A stretch of 64,000 nt of DNA from positions 123,627,784 to 123,691,783 of the forward strand of contig NC_072893.1 in assembly GCF_027943255.1 (NCBI RefSeq). The letters are read 5' to 3'. This DNA is from Anastrepha obliqua (lineage: Eukaryota; Arthropoda; Insecta; Diptera; Tephritidae). Position numbers and translations under genes: made by a program. The notes under the pieces were generated by a model that searched no databases, was not told the DNA's origin, and saw nothing but the letters and a program-made list of their open reading frames with translations. This document shows, in pieces, positions 11,335 through 23,370 of the stretch. Within the stretch, counting starts at the first letter, position 1, and each line of letters starts with the position of its first letter.

Positions 11335-12330
11335 TAATTGGCAACGCCATAAGAAATAATTTTTATGCACAACCCTTATAGTCATACAATGGACCCTAGA
11401 GGTCTAAGTGAGATTGTTTTACAGATAGGCCGTACTACCTAACTTAACAACCTTTCTTATTTTTTATAATAAATTTTATTTGAAACCCTAATACGTAATT
11501 AAATAAGAAATTAAGTTTTCCAAGGCGGCAACATCAATTGGAAATAGTTTTTTAGTAAATCTGTCCAAACATCTTACGCCTAATACCCATATACTGGTGC
11601 TAAAATCAAATTTTAATTATTTTATATTTTTCATCAAATATAAGTGGCTATGTCGATTAAAACCAATTTTAGATGAAAGGTTTCTTAAAAATCGCTCATC
11701 TAATATACAATTAATGCCATATTAAATTAAATTTGTTACTGATTTCTATTTTTCATTCAAATATATATGTGCACAAAGGTGGCAACGCTAATCACGCACT
11801 TTTTTTATTATGTTTTGAAACATCTTTTGTTTATTACACCTCTACCGCTATACGAATCAATTCGAAAATAATTTAAATGTTTGAGTAAAAATTAGGTGGC
11901 AACGCCAATCGCGCACGTTTTTTCGTTATGTTTTGAAACAGCTTTTGTTTATGAAGCATACACTGCTACATAATTCTATTCGAAATTAATTTCAATATTT
12001 GAGTAAAAATTAGGTGGCAACACCAATAATTCTGTTTTTATTAAAAACACTTTTCCAGTAATACCTCTTGACTCATATGTGTACTATATGCTTGAAAAAT
12101 TTTCCAACTGTTTCATAGGTTCCTACATTCGTAATAAAATTAAGGTGGCAACGCCGATGAAAAATGTTTTTGGAGTAAAGTTTTCCACAATATCGAACTT
12201 TGCTTTGAAATACGTTCTTTAATATTTATGTTAATAAATTACGTTTTTTAAATTACAAAAAGGGGGCAACACTCTTTAAGAAGCATCTATTTATGCAACG
12301 AAAAGTTTCAAGGTAAAAAAAAACAGAATT
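11335..12330 (+). repeat. Degenerate ~118-bp tandem array keyed on GGTGGCAACGCCAAT
   Basis: GGCAAC blocks occur at 11340, 11527, 11646 (degenerate, GTGGCTATGTCGAT), 11781, 11898, 12016, 12147 and 12265. Successive spacings are 187, 119, 135, 117, 118, 131 and 118 bp. Adjacent units at 11781-12015 also share CGCACGTTTTTT-like, TTATGTTTTGAAACA, CTTTTGTTTAT and TTTGAGTAAAAATTAGG strings. It is therefore a satellite-like array of about eight diverged units. The long first interval suggests an interruption. Confidence 0.8.
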
Positions 12331-12375
12331 GCTTCTTAATTTTTGAGTTTTGCTCTTTAGATTTTTTTTAGTTTT

Positions 12376-12402
12376 GATGTATGTATGTATGTATGTGTGT
12401 AT
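12376..12402 (+). repeat. ATGT microsatellite
   Basis: About six ATGT/GTGT units directly follow a T-rich stretch. Confidence 0.85.
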
Positions 12403-12507
12403 AAGTGCTTTTATGTCTGTACAAGGAACCATATCGCTGGCTAAGTTCTTGACCGATCTTTTCCTCCAATTTAGTGTTCGTCTTAGTGTCGTCCTACAAA
12501 AGTAACG

Positions 12508-12625
12508 AACTAAAGTTTTACGCCATCTCTGGACGGCAGTTGCGTTTCATGAGAAGCTTCCTTATTGAAGGAATGCGCTTGGAAGTTTGAATTGCCTAAC
12601 GATGGGCATTCGTTACTAGAAGCCC
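12508..12625 (-). mobile_element. Possible highly diverged SINE remnant
   Basis: Strings resembling the SINE body used elsewhere in the window can be followed on the plus strand: CTGGACGGCAGTTGCGTTTC, ATGAGAAGCTTCC, GGAAGTTTGAATTGCCT and ATGGGCATTCGTTACTAGAA. The match is patchy. The remainder up to 12970 holds no recognised feature. Confidence 0.35.
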
Positions 12626-13170
12626 CTCATATCATTTCATCTTGCATTCCAACAGTAGGCATTGAGATCAAGCTCAACCGGATGCCAATCTCTGGGTTCA
12701 AGTCGATATTGCACAGCTTATGCAGACCACCAGCGAATATTTTCTTTCTAAACAACTAAGACACTTTACCGTTACATATTCTGGCGCTCTTTTCTACCGC
12801 ATGCACTCATCTATACAAGCTAGATTCGATTTCTTCTGTCAGCTGCAGCAAAAGAGAGTAGTGAATTGTACATCAATCCTGTACAGCCCTTGTACCGTTA
12901 ATTACACTCTGCCACACATTTTTTCTCACCTTTCAATGTCTCGCAAACACACTTACCCTCTCAGCTCTCAGTAACGCGCTCTGCAAATATAGTAGCTCTC
13001 ATTCAATTTAAACAAAAATGCGTTTTTCGGGGTTGCGCCAGGGCTGCAATCGGCATTGAAAGCCGAACGCAAAGCTTGGCAGACGACGCAGACAGAGATA
13101 GCAGCGACATTGAGTCGGCCAGTGGACGACGAGTCGATAGTCGATACAGCTTTTGCTTACGCGCAGGCTT

Positions 13171-13204
13171 TCAGTTCGATTTCAACAACGGTATTGTACG
13201 GATT
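13171..13204 (+). promoter_or_regulatory. Candidate TATA-less core promoter (Inr + DPE)
   Basis: TCAGTT at 13171-13176 is a perfect fly initiator with A+1 at 13173. GGATT at 13200-13204 lies at +28 to +32, where a DPE (RGWYV) belongs, and matches four of five positions. No TATA box is visible near -30. The surrounding 12.98-13.27 kb is clearly more GC-rich than its neighbours. It is followed by an AAACAAACAAAAGC stretch like a fly 5' leader, and by a possible splice donor CAG/GTGAAA at 13402-13410. No coding exon follows within the window, so the gene, if real, would have a distant first coding exon. Confidence 0.4.
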
Positions 13205-13820
13205 ACAAAGCGTCTTGAAAAGCGCAAATGTTCAACGCACAAAAAACGCTCAATGACGGGTAGAAAAAAACAAACAAAAGCAAAATAAATAAATATTCGC
13301 AGCAACAAAAAAGGTTGGCTGTGATGCACTAATGCAACAAGAAAGTGAGCCAGGCATAAAAACTAAAGTTAAAAAAAAGTCTTAGAACTGTGAATTCAAG
13401 GCAGGTGAAAGCAGAAGAAAAGAAAAAACACAAAAAAGCAGTGAATACACAAAATATATATATTCGGATATATGCACGTACGCACATATGTACGTATAAA
13501 TATTGAGACGATTGCAATAGAGAGCAGTGTTAAGGTTGCAACTGCAATGCGAGTGATGGTAAAATTGATTTGAAATATATCTGCGCTGCTGGTGAGCCTG
13601 AAAGCTTATTAAAAAATTTTAATTTTTAAAGAAAAGTGTTTTATTTCACAAAAAAAAAAAACAGAAAAATATGATTGCTGAGCGGAACGTATTTTGAAAA
13701 AATCGATTGCAACTAGCGAGAACTGCATTACATCTATGAGCAAGTGTATGCGCCCGTAAGTAGGCTAAAGTGATTGAAGCTCCAGTTCGGGCAAGTACAG
13801 GTAGCGCATTGGTGCGCGTT
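13205..13820. other. Leader-like, non-coding sequence
   Basis: Purine-rich DNA with short overlapping frames (13056-13256, 13076-13288 plus; 13329-13517 minus) that have no domain. It could be an untranslated exon and the start of an intron if the promoter upstream is real. Otherwise there is nothing in it. Confidence 0.35.
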
Positions 13821-15540
13821 TGAAAATAAAATAAACTAAAATAAAATAAAATGCAAAAAAAAAAATATAAAATAGAAACAGGAAATGCAAAACAAAAAAG
13901 AAAAGAAAAGAACAAAAAAAAAAAAAAAGAGTAGATAATAATAAAATAAAATAAAATAAAATGAATTGAAATAAAACAAATTTAAATGGACTAAGTCGAA
14001 TAAAATAAAATATATTATACAAAAAAACGTATATATATAAAAAATATTAAAAAAAATAAAACTTTAACATAAAATAAAGTAAAGTAAAAATGAAGTAAAA
14101 TCGAACAAAATTAAGTAAAATAAAAACATATAAAAAAAAAATAAAATCAAATCGAACAAAATTAAGTGAAAAAAAAATAAATTAAAATAGTCCAATAAAA
14201 TGCAAAAAACACAAAAATATATATATGTAAAAAATACAAACAGGCAATGCAAAAAAAAAAAAAAATAATAATAATAAAAATATAAAGCAGAACAAAATAA
14301 AATAAATTTAAAGGGAACTAAGTAGTCGAATAAAAAAACAACAAACAAAAAATAAAATAAAATTAAAAACAAAGGAAAAAATTAAAAACAAAAGAAAAAA
14401 TATAAAAAAAATTAATATAAAATAATATGAAGTGAAAATTAAAATAAAATAAATAAAAATGATGTTAAATAGAATAGAATAAAATAAAATGAAATAAAAA
14501 ACTATATATAAAATAGAAAAAGGAAATAACAAAAAAAATAAAAAACAATAATAATAATAATAAAAATATAAAGCTCAAAAAATAAAATAAAATAATATTA
14601 TTTTAAATGGAACTAAGTAAGTCGAATAAAATGAAATAAAAAACATTAAAATAAAATTAAAAACAAAAGAAACGAATATATAAAAAAAAAAATTAAATAA
14701 AATAAATAAAAATAAAATTAAGTAGAATAATAAAATGAACAAAAAAAAATGCAGTACATTAAATTAAATATATAAAATAAAATAAGATAGGAAAAACTAT
14801 AGCAAAAGAGTAAAAAAATGTAACATAAAATAAAATAAAGTAAAAATAAAAAATTAAATAAAGTCACACAAAATTAAGTAAAATAAAATAAAGCATAAAA
14901 AAAACAACAAAATGAAATAAAATCAAGTAAGCTAAAGAGAAATAAAATAAAATGAAATAAAAAAAAGTAAAATATATTAACTGAAACAAATTAGACAAAA
15001 TATGAGAAAATAAGAAAAAAATTAACATGAAATAAAATAAATTTAAAAAAGTCAAATGAAATAAAATCAAACAAAAGTATGCAACTAAATTAAATAAAAT
15101 TAAATTAAAAAATAAGAAAATTAATTAAGGAAATTAAAATATAAAAATGTAATGAAAATAGAAAACTTATAAAAAAGGAGTAAAAAAATAAAATAAAGTA
15201 AAATAAAAGATATAATGAAGTAAAATCAATCAAAATAATTAAAATAAAATAAATAGAAAACCAAAATAAAGTAAAATAACACAAAATTAGGTAAAATAAA
15301 ATAAATTAAAATAAGTAAAAAATAAAAAATAATACAAAAAAAAAGGAACCAAAAAATAAAATAAAGTAAAATAAAAAATCAAAATAAAATAAACACACAC
15401 AAAATGAAGTAAGGTTAAATAAATTAAAATAAGTAAAAATAAAAATGTATTAAGTAAAATAAAATAAGATAAAAAACAAGAATAAAATTAATTAACATAA
15501 AATAAAATACAATAACATTATAATAAAAAAAAATTCAAAA
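13821..15540 (+). repeat. A-rich degenerate AAATA array with ~300-bp higher-order units
   Basis: About 1.7 kb is built almost wholly from AAATA, AAAATA and AATAAAATAA words. Superimposed landmarks recur: a TTTAAATGGAACTAAGTAAG / GTCGAATAAAAT string is anchored at 13988, 14314 and 14609 (spacings 326 and 295). GAAAYAGGMAATGCAAA-like strings recur at about 13874 and 14238. Long minus-strand frames rich in F, Y, I and L across the region are artefacts of the composition. Confidence 0.8.
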
Positions 15541-15654
15541 GAAGAAGTATAACTTAAAACTAGGTTATCTCTTTCCCAGCTAAACGTCTGTAAGCAGAGC
15601 GCATTGTAAGCTCCATATGGGCACGCTTCATGGTCTAAATTTGCTAAGCGCAGT

Positions 15655-18600
15655 TTCTTATGCGCCTCAAAATATGTTCAAAAATCTATATTACTAACAC
15701 AAAATTGTTACACTACAAACAAAATGCCTAGGAAAGTAGAAGAAACCACAATGTACACTTAACATCTTTGGCATTTCTTAATTTTGTGTACCTCTAAGGC
15801 AGTAATAGCTGGGTTAATGCAAAACACTTGTAAATCGCATTTACGCCTTAAAATAGACTAGCTTCTGTAGCAACTCGCTTTCCTAAATTTAGAATACCAT
15901 ATTTCAGCGCTAAATGAACGTTTACAACAAAACGCCAAACGCCTAGAGGTATGCTTCATATATTATGCTAATGGTTAGGGGAAATACCATTAAAGCTTAA
16001 ACTATAAATTTAGCAATCCATTAAGCACCTGCCGTATGCTCCTCCAGTCTATTATGTGGAAGCCATGTGCTGCACCTAAATATATGCAACATTCCTTGCT
16101 CTCAACTGTATACCTGTGCTTGCATAAACCTGTTGTTGATTTTTTATTCATACCAAATACTTCTTATTGTTGTTGTTGCGTGCGGCCGTGCAAAATGGGT
16201 TAGAATATGGTGAGCAGATATTCAAATCAAAACAGGTGCAAGTACACATAAGCGCACACGCAAGCAGAGGCGGGAGAGGCGTTGTGATTTGCTCTTTGGG
16301 GTTGTGGGCACTCGCTTAGTGTGGCCAAATAGCTGCACACGCACGTGAGGGTTGAAAAAACCATGTGTTAAGTGTTTTTACAAAAGGAAAAGTAAGCAAA
16401 GTGAAGTTTGAAAAAAAGCAAGAAAAAAACACCACACTTTAAACGGCTATCCGACGCGCTTGGGCAAGGGCTAGAGGGGAATTTCTTTTTCGGCTCCCTG
16501 TCGCTGCTCAGGATTGTGAAAATACATAGAATCAAACAGCATACAAATGGGTTAGTATCGCATAACTAGTGCGTGTTTTCGCTCAAGTATGTGCAACGTC
16601 TCAAATCGCTTGCTTTCTTCACCACCCTCCATGTCTGTACAATTTCTTTCAGACTCATCTATTTTCTTTTCTTTTGTTACATTTGAATTTTTTCCGCTTA
16701 GGTGCATACTTTTAGATGTCGCTAAAAATATTTTCATGTCATATACAATGGCAAAACATGTCGTTCATAAATATGAATTTTGAGTGTCAGCAGGTTTGGC
16801 TGATGGTATTTTTAGACGCTCGAGTTTCGAAGTGATGCTTGAAACACTTTCTCTGAGCTATTTTTAGTTCTAAGCCTTTGGCATATGCCAGTTATAAAAT
16901 GTCTTTTGTTTTTCAACTATGACAGTTTATTTTAAATTTTTTCCATTTTCATTTTCATCCATTTTGCCTCATTTGCTATCACCCTTTATTCTTAGTACAC
17001 AAATTTCCTGCATGCCTCTAAATAATATTCTTTTTTAAAGAGTTCTTTAACTTTGTTACGCCGTTGGCTGTTAGTTTTGTTGAGCCTTAAGGCGTAGATG
17101 CCTTTTCAAAGGTTTAAAGCCTAAGCGATACGAATTGCTTTAAATACAAATTGTTTGTTGTTCCTGTATCTTATATATCCTTTGTTTTAGATACATACTT
17201 ACGCTCGCTATGCGCTCTCGGACATAAGCTCATAAATTGCTTTTAAGCCTCTTTATGCCCGCATTAATTTCCACTAAATTAAATTTAACTTTGAACTTTT
17301 TTCGTTGCTCAAAATAATCACTTAAGCATTACATTACAACAACATTACGCACAGGCATTTACCGAAGTACTTATCTGTCAGGACAAAGAGGTATGCCAAA
17401 ACCTTTGTAAGTCCCTACTGCTGAAAAATTTACATAACTTTAGGCGCACATCCCTTTTTGGGCACAACTGAGGTTTACCATTGAACAAAGCTTATTATAA
17501 TGCTCATATTCATAATAATTGCATACTTTTAGGCAGCAGAAAACAAAATGCTTTAGTATTTATTGACAGCAAAAAGTTTAAGTCAAGCCAAGTTGCATAC
17601 TTTTAGGTGCGTTTGCTTTATAATCGCAGATTTTGTGTCTGCTACATTGCAGTATTTACCAAAGTGATATGGAAAAAGTTGTTTGTTGTCTGCTGCGTTA
17701 TTTTTTATAGTAATTCCGGCTTTTGCAGTTCTTAGGAAAATATTTTTTATGGCCAATGAACTCGAACAAGAACTGCGCCTAAGGCGCTCGCCATTTCTTT
17801 GTCAAATGTAAAGCTCATAGCAAATAGTCTAAGAAATAATAGTCTTTTCGAATTGGTATTAATATAATGTGACGCAAAATTAATCACTCTTTCGGATGAT
17901 ATATAATTTTTTGCAAATGGCGTCGCACATCAAACATATTTCATACATAGACAAAGTCCATTTCTGTTTTTAATTAGTAAAAAAGTTATTCCCTAAATAA
18001 AAGTAGTTGACAAATTTCGATTATTTTTTATTAATTTTGATCACTATTATTTTGATTTACAGAACTGTAAATACTTGCATATTTTTTGTCGGCTATTGTA
18101 AAATTTGCAGGGCATTGGAAGTAATACGGGTCTCATTTAGGATAAACCAACAAATAAAGGGTTTTCTAATAAGAGGTGGTATTTTGATATTTATTTCATT
18201 ATAAAAAAGAAGGTATGCCGTTAATAGTGGAAAACAACATCAGGGGAATGACCACCACGATCACGCTTACAGGACAATATTCTTTCCACGAAATTTTCTA
18301 TAACCGAATTGCAAAGAGGATGCCCTATGTCCTCGATAGCCTCACGAATTCCATCTTTCAGGTCTTTAATCGACCCTGGGCTGTTGGCTGTTGGCGTAGT
18401 CCTTCTCTTTCACGTGGCCATGAAGAAAAAAGTCAGAAGGTGTTAAATCACAACATCTCGGTGGCCAATTATGATTACATCTTCGAGAGATAACACGGTC
18501 TGGAAACTTTTCCCATAAAATATCAATGGTTTTGTTGCTTGTGTAGCACGTAGCGCCGCTTGTAGAAATTAAACGTTGTCCAGATCAATACCATCCAATT

Positions 18601-19880
18601 CCGACCATAAAAAATCGTTAATCATTTCTCAATAGCGCAATCCATTCACCAATAATACCTGTTATCGGAAAACCCTTTACATGTGGGATGAGCAGCGATT
18701 ATCAAAACACACTTTGCATACTTTTAGGCTTCCAGTTCTCCTTTTACCGCTCTAGGCTGTTAACCCGTTATTGGATCTTTATTTGTTGTAAGCACACTAA
18801 AATTACTAAAACTAAATTCAATTTAGTAGCCTACTTTTAGGAGCTCATATTGCAAACAACTGTTTCTTAAATAAAGAGCAAATTAATTGCTTCTACCAAA
18901 ATTTAGCAACAGAGTTACTGAAAAGCACACCAAATGAGCAGAAATTGTGTGCATACTTTTTAACAAAATAAATTGCATACTTTTGGGGTTATGAATTAGA
19001 CTTGGAAGAAGGAAAGCATCTTAAAATTTATTTGCATATATTTTTTCGAGCTCTTTCATATTTCAAGTATGACTGAGATTTTTGCTTTAAGGCTCTTCGC
19101 ACTTATGCTGCATCCCATAAGTATGCTTTTAAATTATTAGCAATAAAAATATTTCTACATTGGCTAAGCTAAGTACGCAGAAATGTATGCTTCGTTTTTT
19201 ACTTATAAATTTCCAGGTATAAAATTTCTATTATATATCCAATATACTTAGCCTTTCAAATATACATATATTATATATGAACCTAATGGTAGACAATGCG
19301 GCTCACATTAAAGTCATTAGCATCAGCCATTAGCTGCTTGAATGGCTGCTGCATTTTGTGCGCTGCTCGTTGTATTCTTCGCCATTAATCCTGATGGATA
19401 ATGGAAAGTCTTTTATGTTAATTGCAAATTTTTATGGATACTAAAATAATCGCAACGGAGCTTGGGTATATGGATCGCTTAAGCGCGAGAACGGAAAGTG
19501 TTCAGTCAGTGGCTCAATAGCTTCACTACTTTTCTTTCGAAAATTGGTATTTTTTGCAAAAATTGTATCATTGTACCAGGATCTCCTTGAAAAAATATTA
19601 TTTCTAAACTTTTTTTTAATCTTCTGGTAGCTTTTGGGGAGCTTAGCTTTCTACTTATATTTAATCAATTTTTGTTATGCTTTCCATTTTTTTTTTCTAA
19701 AAATTTTTATTTTTTATTTTTAATTTTGAATTTTATACTGAGGGTTACATTACAACTGCGCATAACAAAATTTATATCTTTACTAAAGTAAGACATCGTT
19801 GTATATTTTCCCTATACCCTACTCAAAGCACTAATAACTAAATTAATGCAAATTTACTGCATACTTTTGCGCGCTTTGAT
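15655..19880. repeat. Cluster II of the 16-bp motif GCATACTTTTAGGCGC
   Basis: Plus-strand instances start at 16703, 16806 (partial), 17432, 17521, 17595, 18716, 18829, 18951, 18975 and 19859. Inverted or near-inverted instances lie at 15662-15676, 15843-15857, 15941-15954 and 17775-17787 (inside GCGCCTAAGGCGC). The core GCATACTTTT is exact at 16703, 17521, 17595, 18716, 18951, 18975 and 19859. The rest is AT-rich DNA without a recognised gene. A mariner derivative at 18157-18677 sits inside the cluster and carries no copy, which suggests the motifs belong to the older host sequence. Confidence 0.75.
18157..18677 (-). mobile_element. 521-bp mariner-like deletion derivative with matching terminal repeats
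   Basis: The ends read AAGGGTTTTCTAATAA (left) and, as reverse complement, AAGGGTTTTCCGATAACAGG (right). TA lies directly outside each end (18155-18156 and 18678-18679). The minus strand keeps decayed transposase pieces: an NDFLWSELDGIDLDN string, NWPPRCCDLTPSDFF around the third catalytic aspartate, and a C-terminal RGGHSPDVVFH before the stop near the left end. Frameshifts and stops break the frame, and the N-terminal DNA-binding half is missing. The wording of the motifs matches the rosa-type group seen at 21, 52 and 59 kb, but this is a different subfamily with its own terminal repeats. It could only have moved with transposase supplied in trans. Confidence 0.8.
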
Positions 19881-20709
19881 GTTAGAAATAAAAAAAAACT
19901 AATTCGTGCTCTTATGTGAGCTGACTTAAATTATTACACATAAAAAATAATAAAAAAATATATAATTTAAATATGCGAACAAATATGTGCTTTGCCTCGC
20001 AACTGTATAGAATTTTGTTGCAGTGTACTGACTTCGGAAACTCCCGCACATACTACTGCAAATACCTATGCAAATCAAGTGAAATTGACCCCGTGCAGCG
20101 GCAATGTTTGTTCAGCAATTTTCATGAAATTAAATTTTGAAAAAGCATTTAAGGTCATAAATAATTAAAGTAAAATATTCAAGCTGGAGAAATATTAGTT
20201 CGAGAAAATTTACGACACATAATATATTTACATGAAATGCTCAGCTGTAAGTAAAAAAAATTCTCATACACATTTACAGATACTTTTTAAAATAGTATAG
20301 CAATGACCAGTATAGTAGGAAAGTAATTGAAGGTATATAACTGTTTTTTATTAACTATCCGCCTAGACCCATTGCTTTCTTATCGCCACAATTTAAGTGT
20401 AGCCCTGCAAATTTTATGGAAGTAATGGGAAAAAGCTGTATAAAATTTAGCGATGAATTTTTTGCGGCTCGTTCTATGCGGGTCGTCGCCAACTATTGAC
20501 TGATAAAAAGTAATTAACAAGCGAAAATGCCCAAAAGTCAACTGTTGATTGACGAAAGAAGGCTGTTGTCGTCGTCGTTGTTATCTGTTTTGCCGTTTGC
20601 AAAAATTTATGCAACTGTGCCAGTGTTCAATTAATTCCAAGTTGTTTGTTGCTGCTGAAAATGCTTTTGTTTGTTTTTGCCAAATGGGGACAAAATGGAT
20701 ATTTGAATT
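19881..20709. other. No recognised feature
   Basis: AT-rich DNA. The frame at 20549-20731 shows no domain and grades into the A-rich array that follows. Confidence 0.4.
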
Positions 20710-20959
20710 TAAATTAATACAGAAATTTTAAGAGATAATTAGGACTTAAATTAAATTTAAAATTAAAATTAAGCTGAAATGAAATGAAAAGAAAATTAAA
20801 ATTAAAAAAAACTATTTAATTTCAATTGCTAATTCGAAGTTTTATTAAAATTAAAAATAAACAAATTTAAATAAAATTAAAAGTAATAAGTAACAAAAAA
20901 GGTCATTAAAACTATTATTAAAATTAAATATAATTAAAATCAAAACTAAAAATAACAGA

Positions 20960-21811
20960 TTCGTTGATGGTCTTTTTGACACCTGTCACTTGATTTATGC
21001 TCAGTTTGGTTTGCCATTTCATAATGAATAGACTTACACCTGAACAACGTTTGCAAATCGTGCAAATTTATTACGAAATAATGGTTCGGTTCGCGCGACG
21101 CATCACAAGAAAATTTTGTTCAGCGATGAAGCTCACTTTAGGTTGAATGGGTATGTCAATAAGCAAAATTGTCGCATTTGGAGTGAACATAATCCACAAG
21201 CCATTGCTGAGACGCCGTTACATCCTCAAAAAGTCACTGTTTGGTGTGCTCTATGGGCAGAGGGAATCATTGGTCCATATTTCTTTAAAAATGAAGCCGG
21301 CCATAATGTTACAGTCAATGGAGAGCGCTATAGAGCCATGATTAATGACTTTTTCGTGCCTGAATTGGACGATGTTGATGTGGACGACCTTTGGTTCCAA
21401 CAAGACGGCGCTACATGCCATACAGCCAACGCAACAATCGATTTATTGAAGGAAACTTTTGGTGGCGTGACCTCCAAGATCGTGCGATATAACACCGCTG
21501 GACTATTTCTTGTGGGGCTATGTGAAGTCGCTTGTCTACGCAGATAAGCCCGAGACGATTGACGTCTTGGAAGAGAATATTCGGCTCGTTATTGCTGACA
21601 TACGGCCCCAATTGCTGCAAAAAGTGGTCGAAAATTGGGCCTCTCGGCTGGAATTTATTCGAGCCAGCTGCGGCGGCCACTTGCTCGAAATCATTTTTAA
21701 AACATTATGGCAAACCCTTATCTTTATAATAAAGCTAAATTCTTGGCCATAACATTAAATTATATACGTTTTATTTCATCTTGAAAACCTAACCTCTAAA
21801 AAAACACCCTT
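20960..21811 (+). mobile_element. rosa-type (DD41D) mariner, 5' end missing
   Basis: The 3' terminal repeat (AACCTAACCTCTAAAAAAAC, then ACCCTT) ends at 21811 and is followed by TA at 21812-21813. The left terminal repeat present in the sister copy at 51364-52291 is absent here. Similarity begins abruptly at about 20960 within the A-rich array, so the left end was lost. Otherwise the copy is collinear with the sister element, including the same internal deletion near 21100. Confidence 0.85.
21024..21752 (+). pseudogene. rosa-type mariner transposase, broken
   Basis: ATG at 21024 starts MNRLTPEQRLQIVQIYY, the first DNA-binding segment. A one-base loss follows, and then the large internal deletion joins it directly to the catalytic domain. 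FSDEAHF (first D) lies at about 21116-21136 and WFQQDGATCH (second D) near 21390-21420. A further ~27-bp deletion near 21460 shifts the frame before PLDYFLWGY (third D). The C-terminus continues in another frame to the stop near 21752. The protein cannot be active: it lacks most of the N-terminal half and is frameshifted at least twice. Confidence 0.85.
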
Positions 21812-22371
21812 TATATAAAAAACTAATATACTAAAATTATAACTAACATTAGGAAATAAAGGAAATCCAAATAAATTAAACCAATAATAGGAAAAAATAA
21901 AGAAATCTGCAATTAAAATCAACAATTAAAAATAAATATTATTATTTTATTATTTGTTATTATTTGTAATTAAATTACAATTAAAAATTTTGACTCAAAT
22001 AAAAACTCAAGGAAAATAAAATACAATTAAAAAAGCAATAGAAATTAAAATTAAGGATTAAAACAAACTGAAATTCAAAATTGAATAAAATAAAAACAGA
22101 ATTAAAACTTAAATTAAAAATATAAGAGAAGGACCAAAATCAGGAAAAAATATTATTTAAATTAAAATAAAAAAAAAGAGAAGAACTAAAATCAGGAAAA
22201 AATATAATTAAAATTAAAAGAAAAAAGAAGAGAAGAACTAAAATCAGGGAAAAATATAAATTAAAATAAAAAAGGAGAGAAGAACTAAAATCAAGAAAAC
22301 ATATAATTAAAACTATAACTAAAATTAAAATTATTCTAGAACTATTGAACTATTAAATTAATGAAATATTC

Positions 22372-22570
22372 CCATTTGCGGCGTACGTCTCGCTGTTGCT
22401 CCACAAATGTAGCCGACTTCGAATGGCAAATGGTTTTTATGAGGAGCTTTTGGGAGAAATATACTGGGAGGTTTGCCATTACCTGCTGAAAGGCGATCGC
22501 AAGTTTTTTCTATAATTTTTACTCACTCCGAAATGGTAGTCACGCCCCCACCTTTCAGCTACTTCGGCCA
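22372..22570 (-). mobile_element. tRNA-derived SINE (family 1), minus orientation
   Basis: On the minus strand the head reads GTAGCTGAAAGGTGGGGGCG, an A-box-like TAGCTGAAAGG. It continues with GACTACCATTTCGGAGTGA, then the body with CCTCCCAGTATATTTCTCCC and TGTGGAGCAACAGCGAGACG. The B-box part of the tRNA-like head is missing and the 3' TGTACGCGCCAATT end is not preserved. Confidence 0.65.
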
Positions 22571-22944
22571 ATATTCTAGTTTACAATACTAAAAATGAAA
22601 TAAAATAAAAATTAAAATCAAAATTAATATTCAATTAATTAAAATAAATTAAAGGTAGAATCAAAACTAAAAAAAACTGGAATTAAAATTAAAATGTAAA
22701 TAAAATTAGATGCCTTAATTAAATATTAAGTTAAAAGTGAAACTATAATTTCACTTGAAAGTGCAGCTATAATTAAACCGAAATTTGGACCTGAAAGTAA
22801 AGTAAAAATAATAAAAAACGAAAAAGTAAAGGTGAAAATTAAATTTGAAATTAAACTTAGGATTGAAAATAAAATTCTGTATAAAAGTAAAGTTAATAGA
22901 TATTAGAAAAACTTAACTAGCATTAAAATGAAAACCATTTTTGT

Positions 22945-23370
22945 TTTTTTTTTCCTTGTTCACTCCTCTCAGGGGTATAGAGCCTTGACAAGACTCAGCC
23001 TTGCGTTAGTTTCGTTAATTTGTTTTGATTTTTGACAGCGCAGGTGATTGGGTTGCCTCTACTAGTCCTACGTAGTGGGAATGCCCACCTATCGTTGCTT
23101 AGGAACTACGCTTTCGTACTGCTTGAAGCGCCATCTGTGTCTCACATTTTTGTGGCAGAAGGATCGCACAGATCGTTGAGGACTTCGCTAAATTTCGTGT
23201 GTCTGCGCTATTACCGCGGTCGCCCGCTTCCTCTTGCTGGCGCCATTGGTGCAATGTGTAACTGTGTGCTTTTCTTTGTTTTTTGCATGCTTAGCAGCCA
23301 AAATGCAAATAATGCGCAGACTTTTGTGCGGGAGTAAAGATGGGAAAGATCAGTTTGAATCGAATTGGAG
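22945..23370. other. GC-richer unassigned insert between array segments
   Basis: This 0.4-kb block differs sharply in composition from the A-rich array on both sides. An open frame at 23032-23337 (plus) has no recognisable domain. It is probably another insertion, contiguous with the SINE that follows, but I cannot name it. Confidence 0.4.

Noticed and set aside
13646..15070. Long minus-strand open frames rich in F, I, L and Y, resembling membrane proteins
   Set aside because: They are produced by the AAATA/AAAATA array. There is no codon structure or start context, and they are repeated in all frames.
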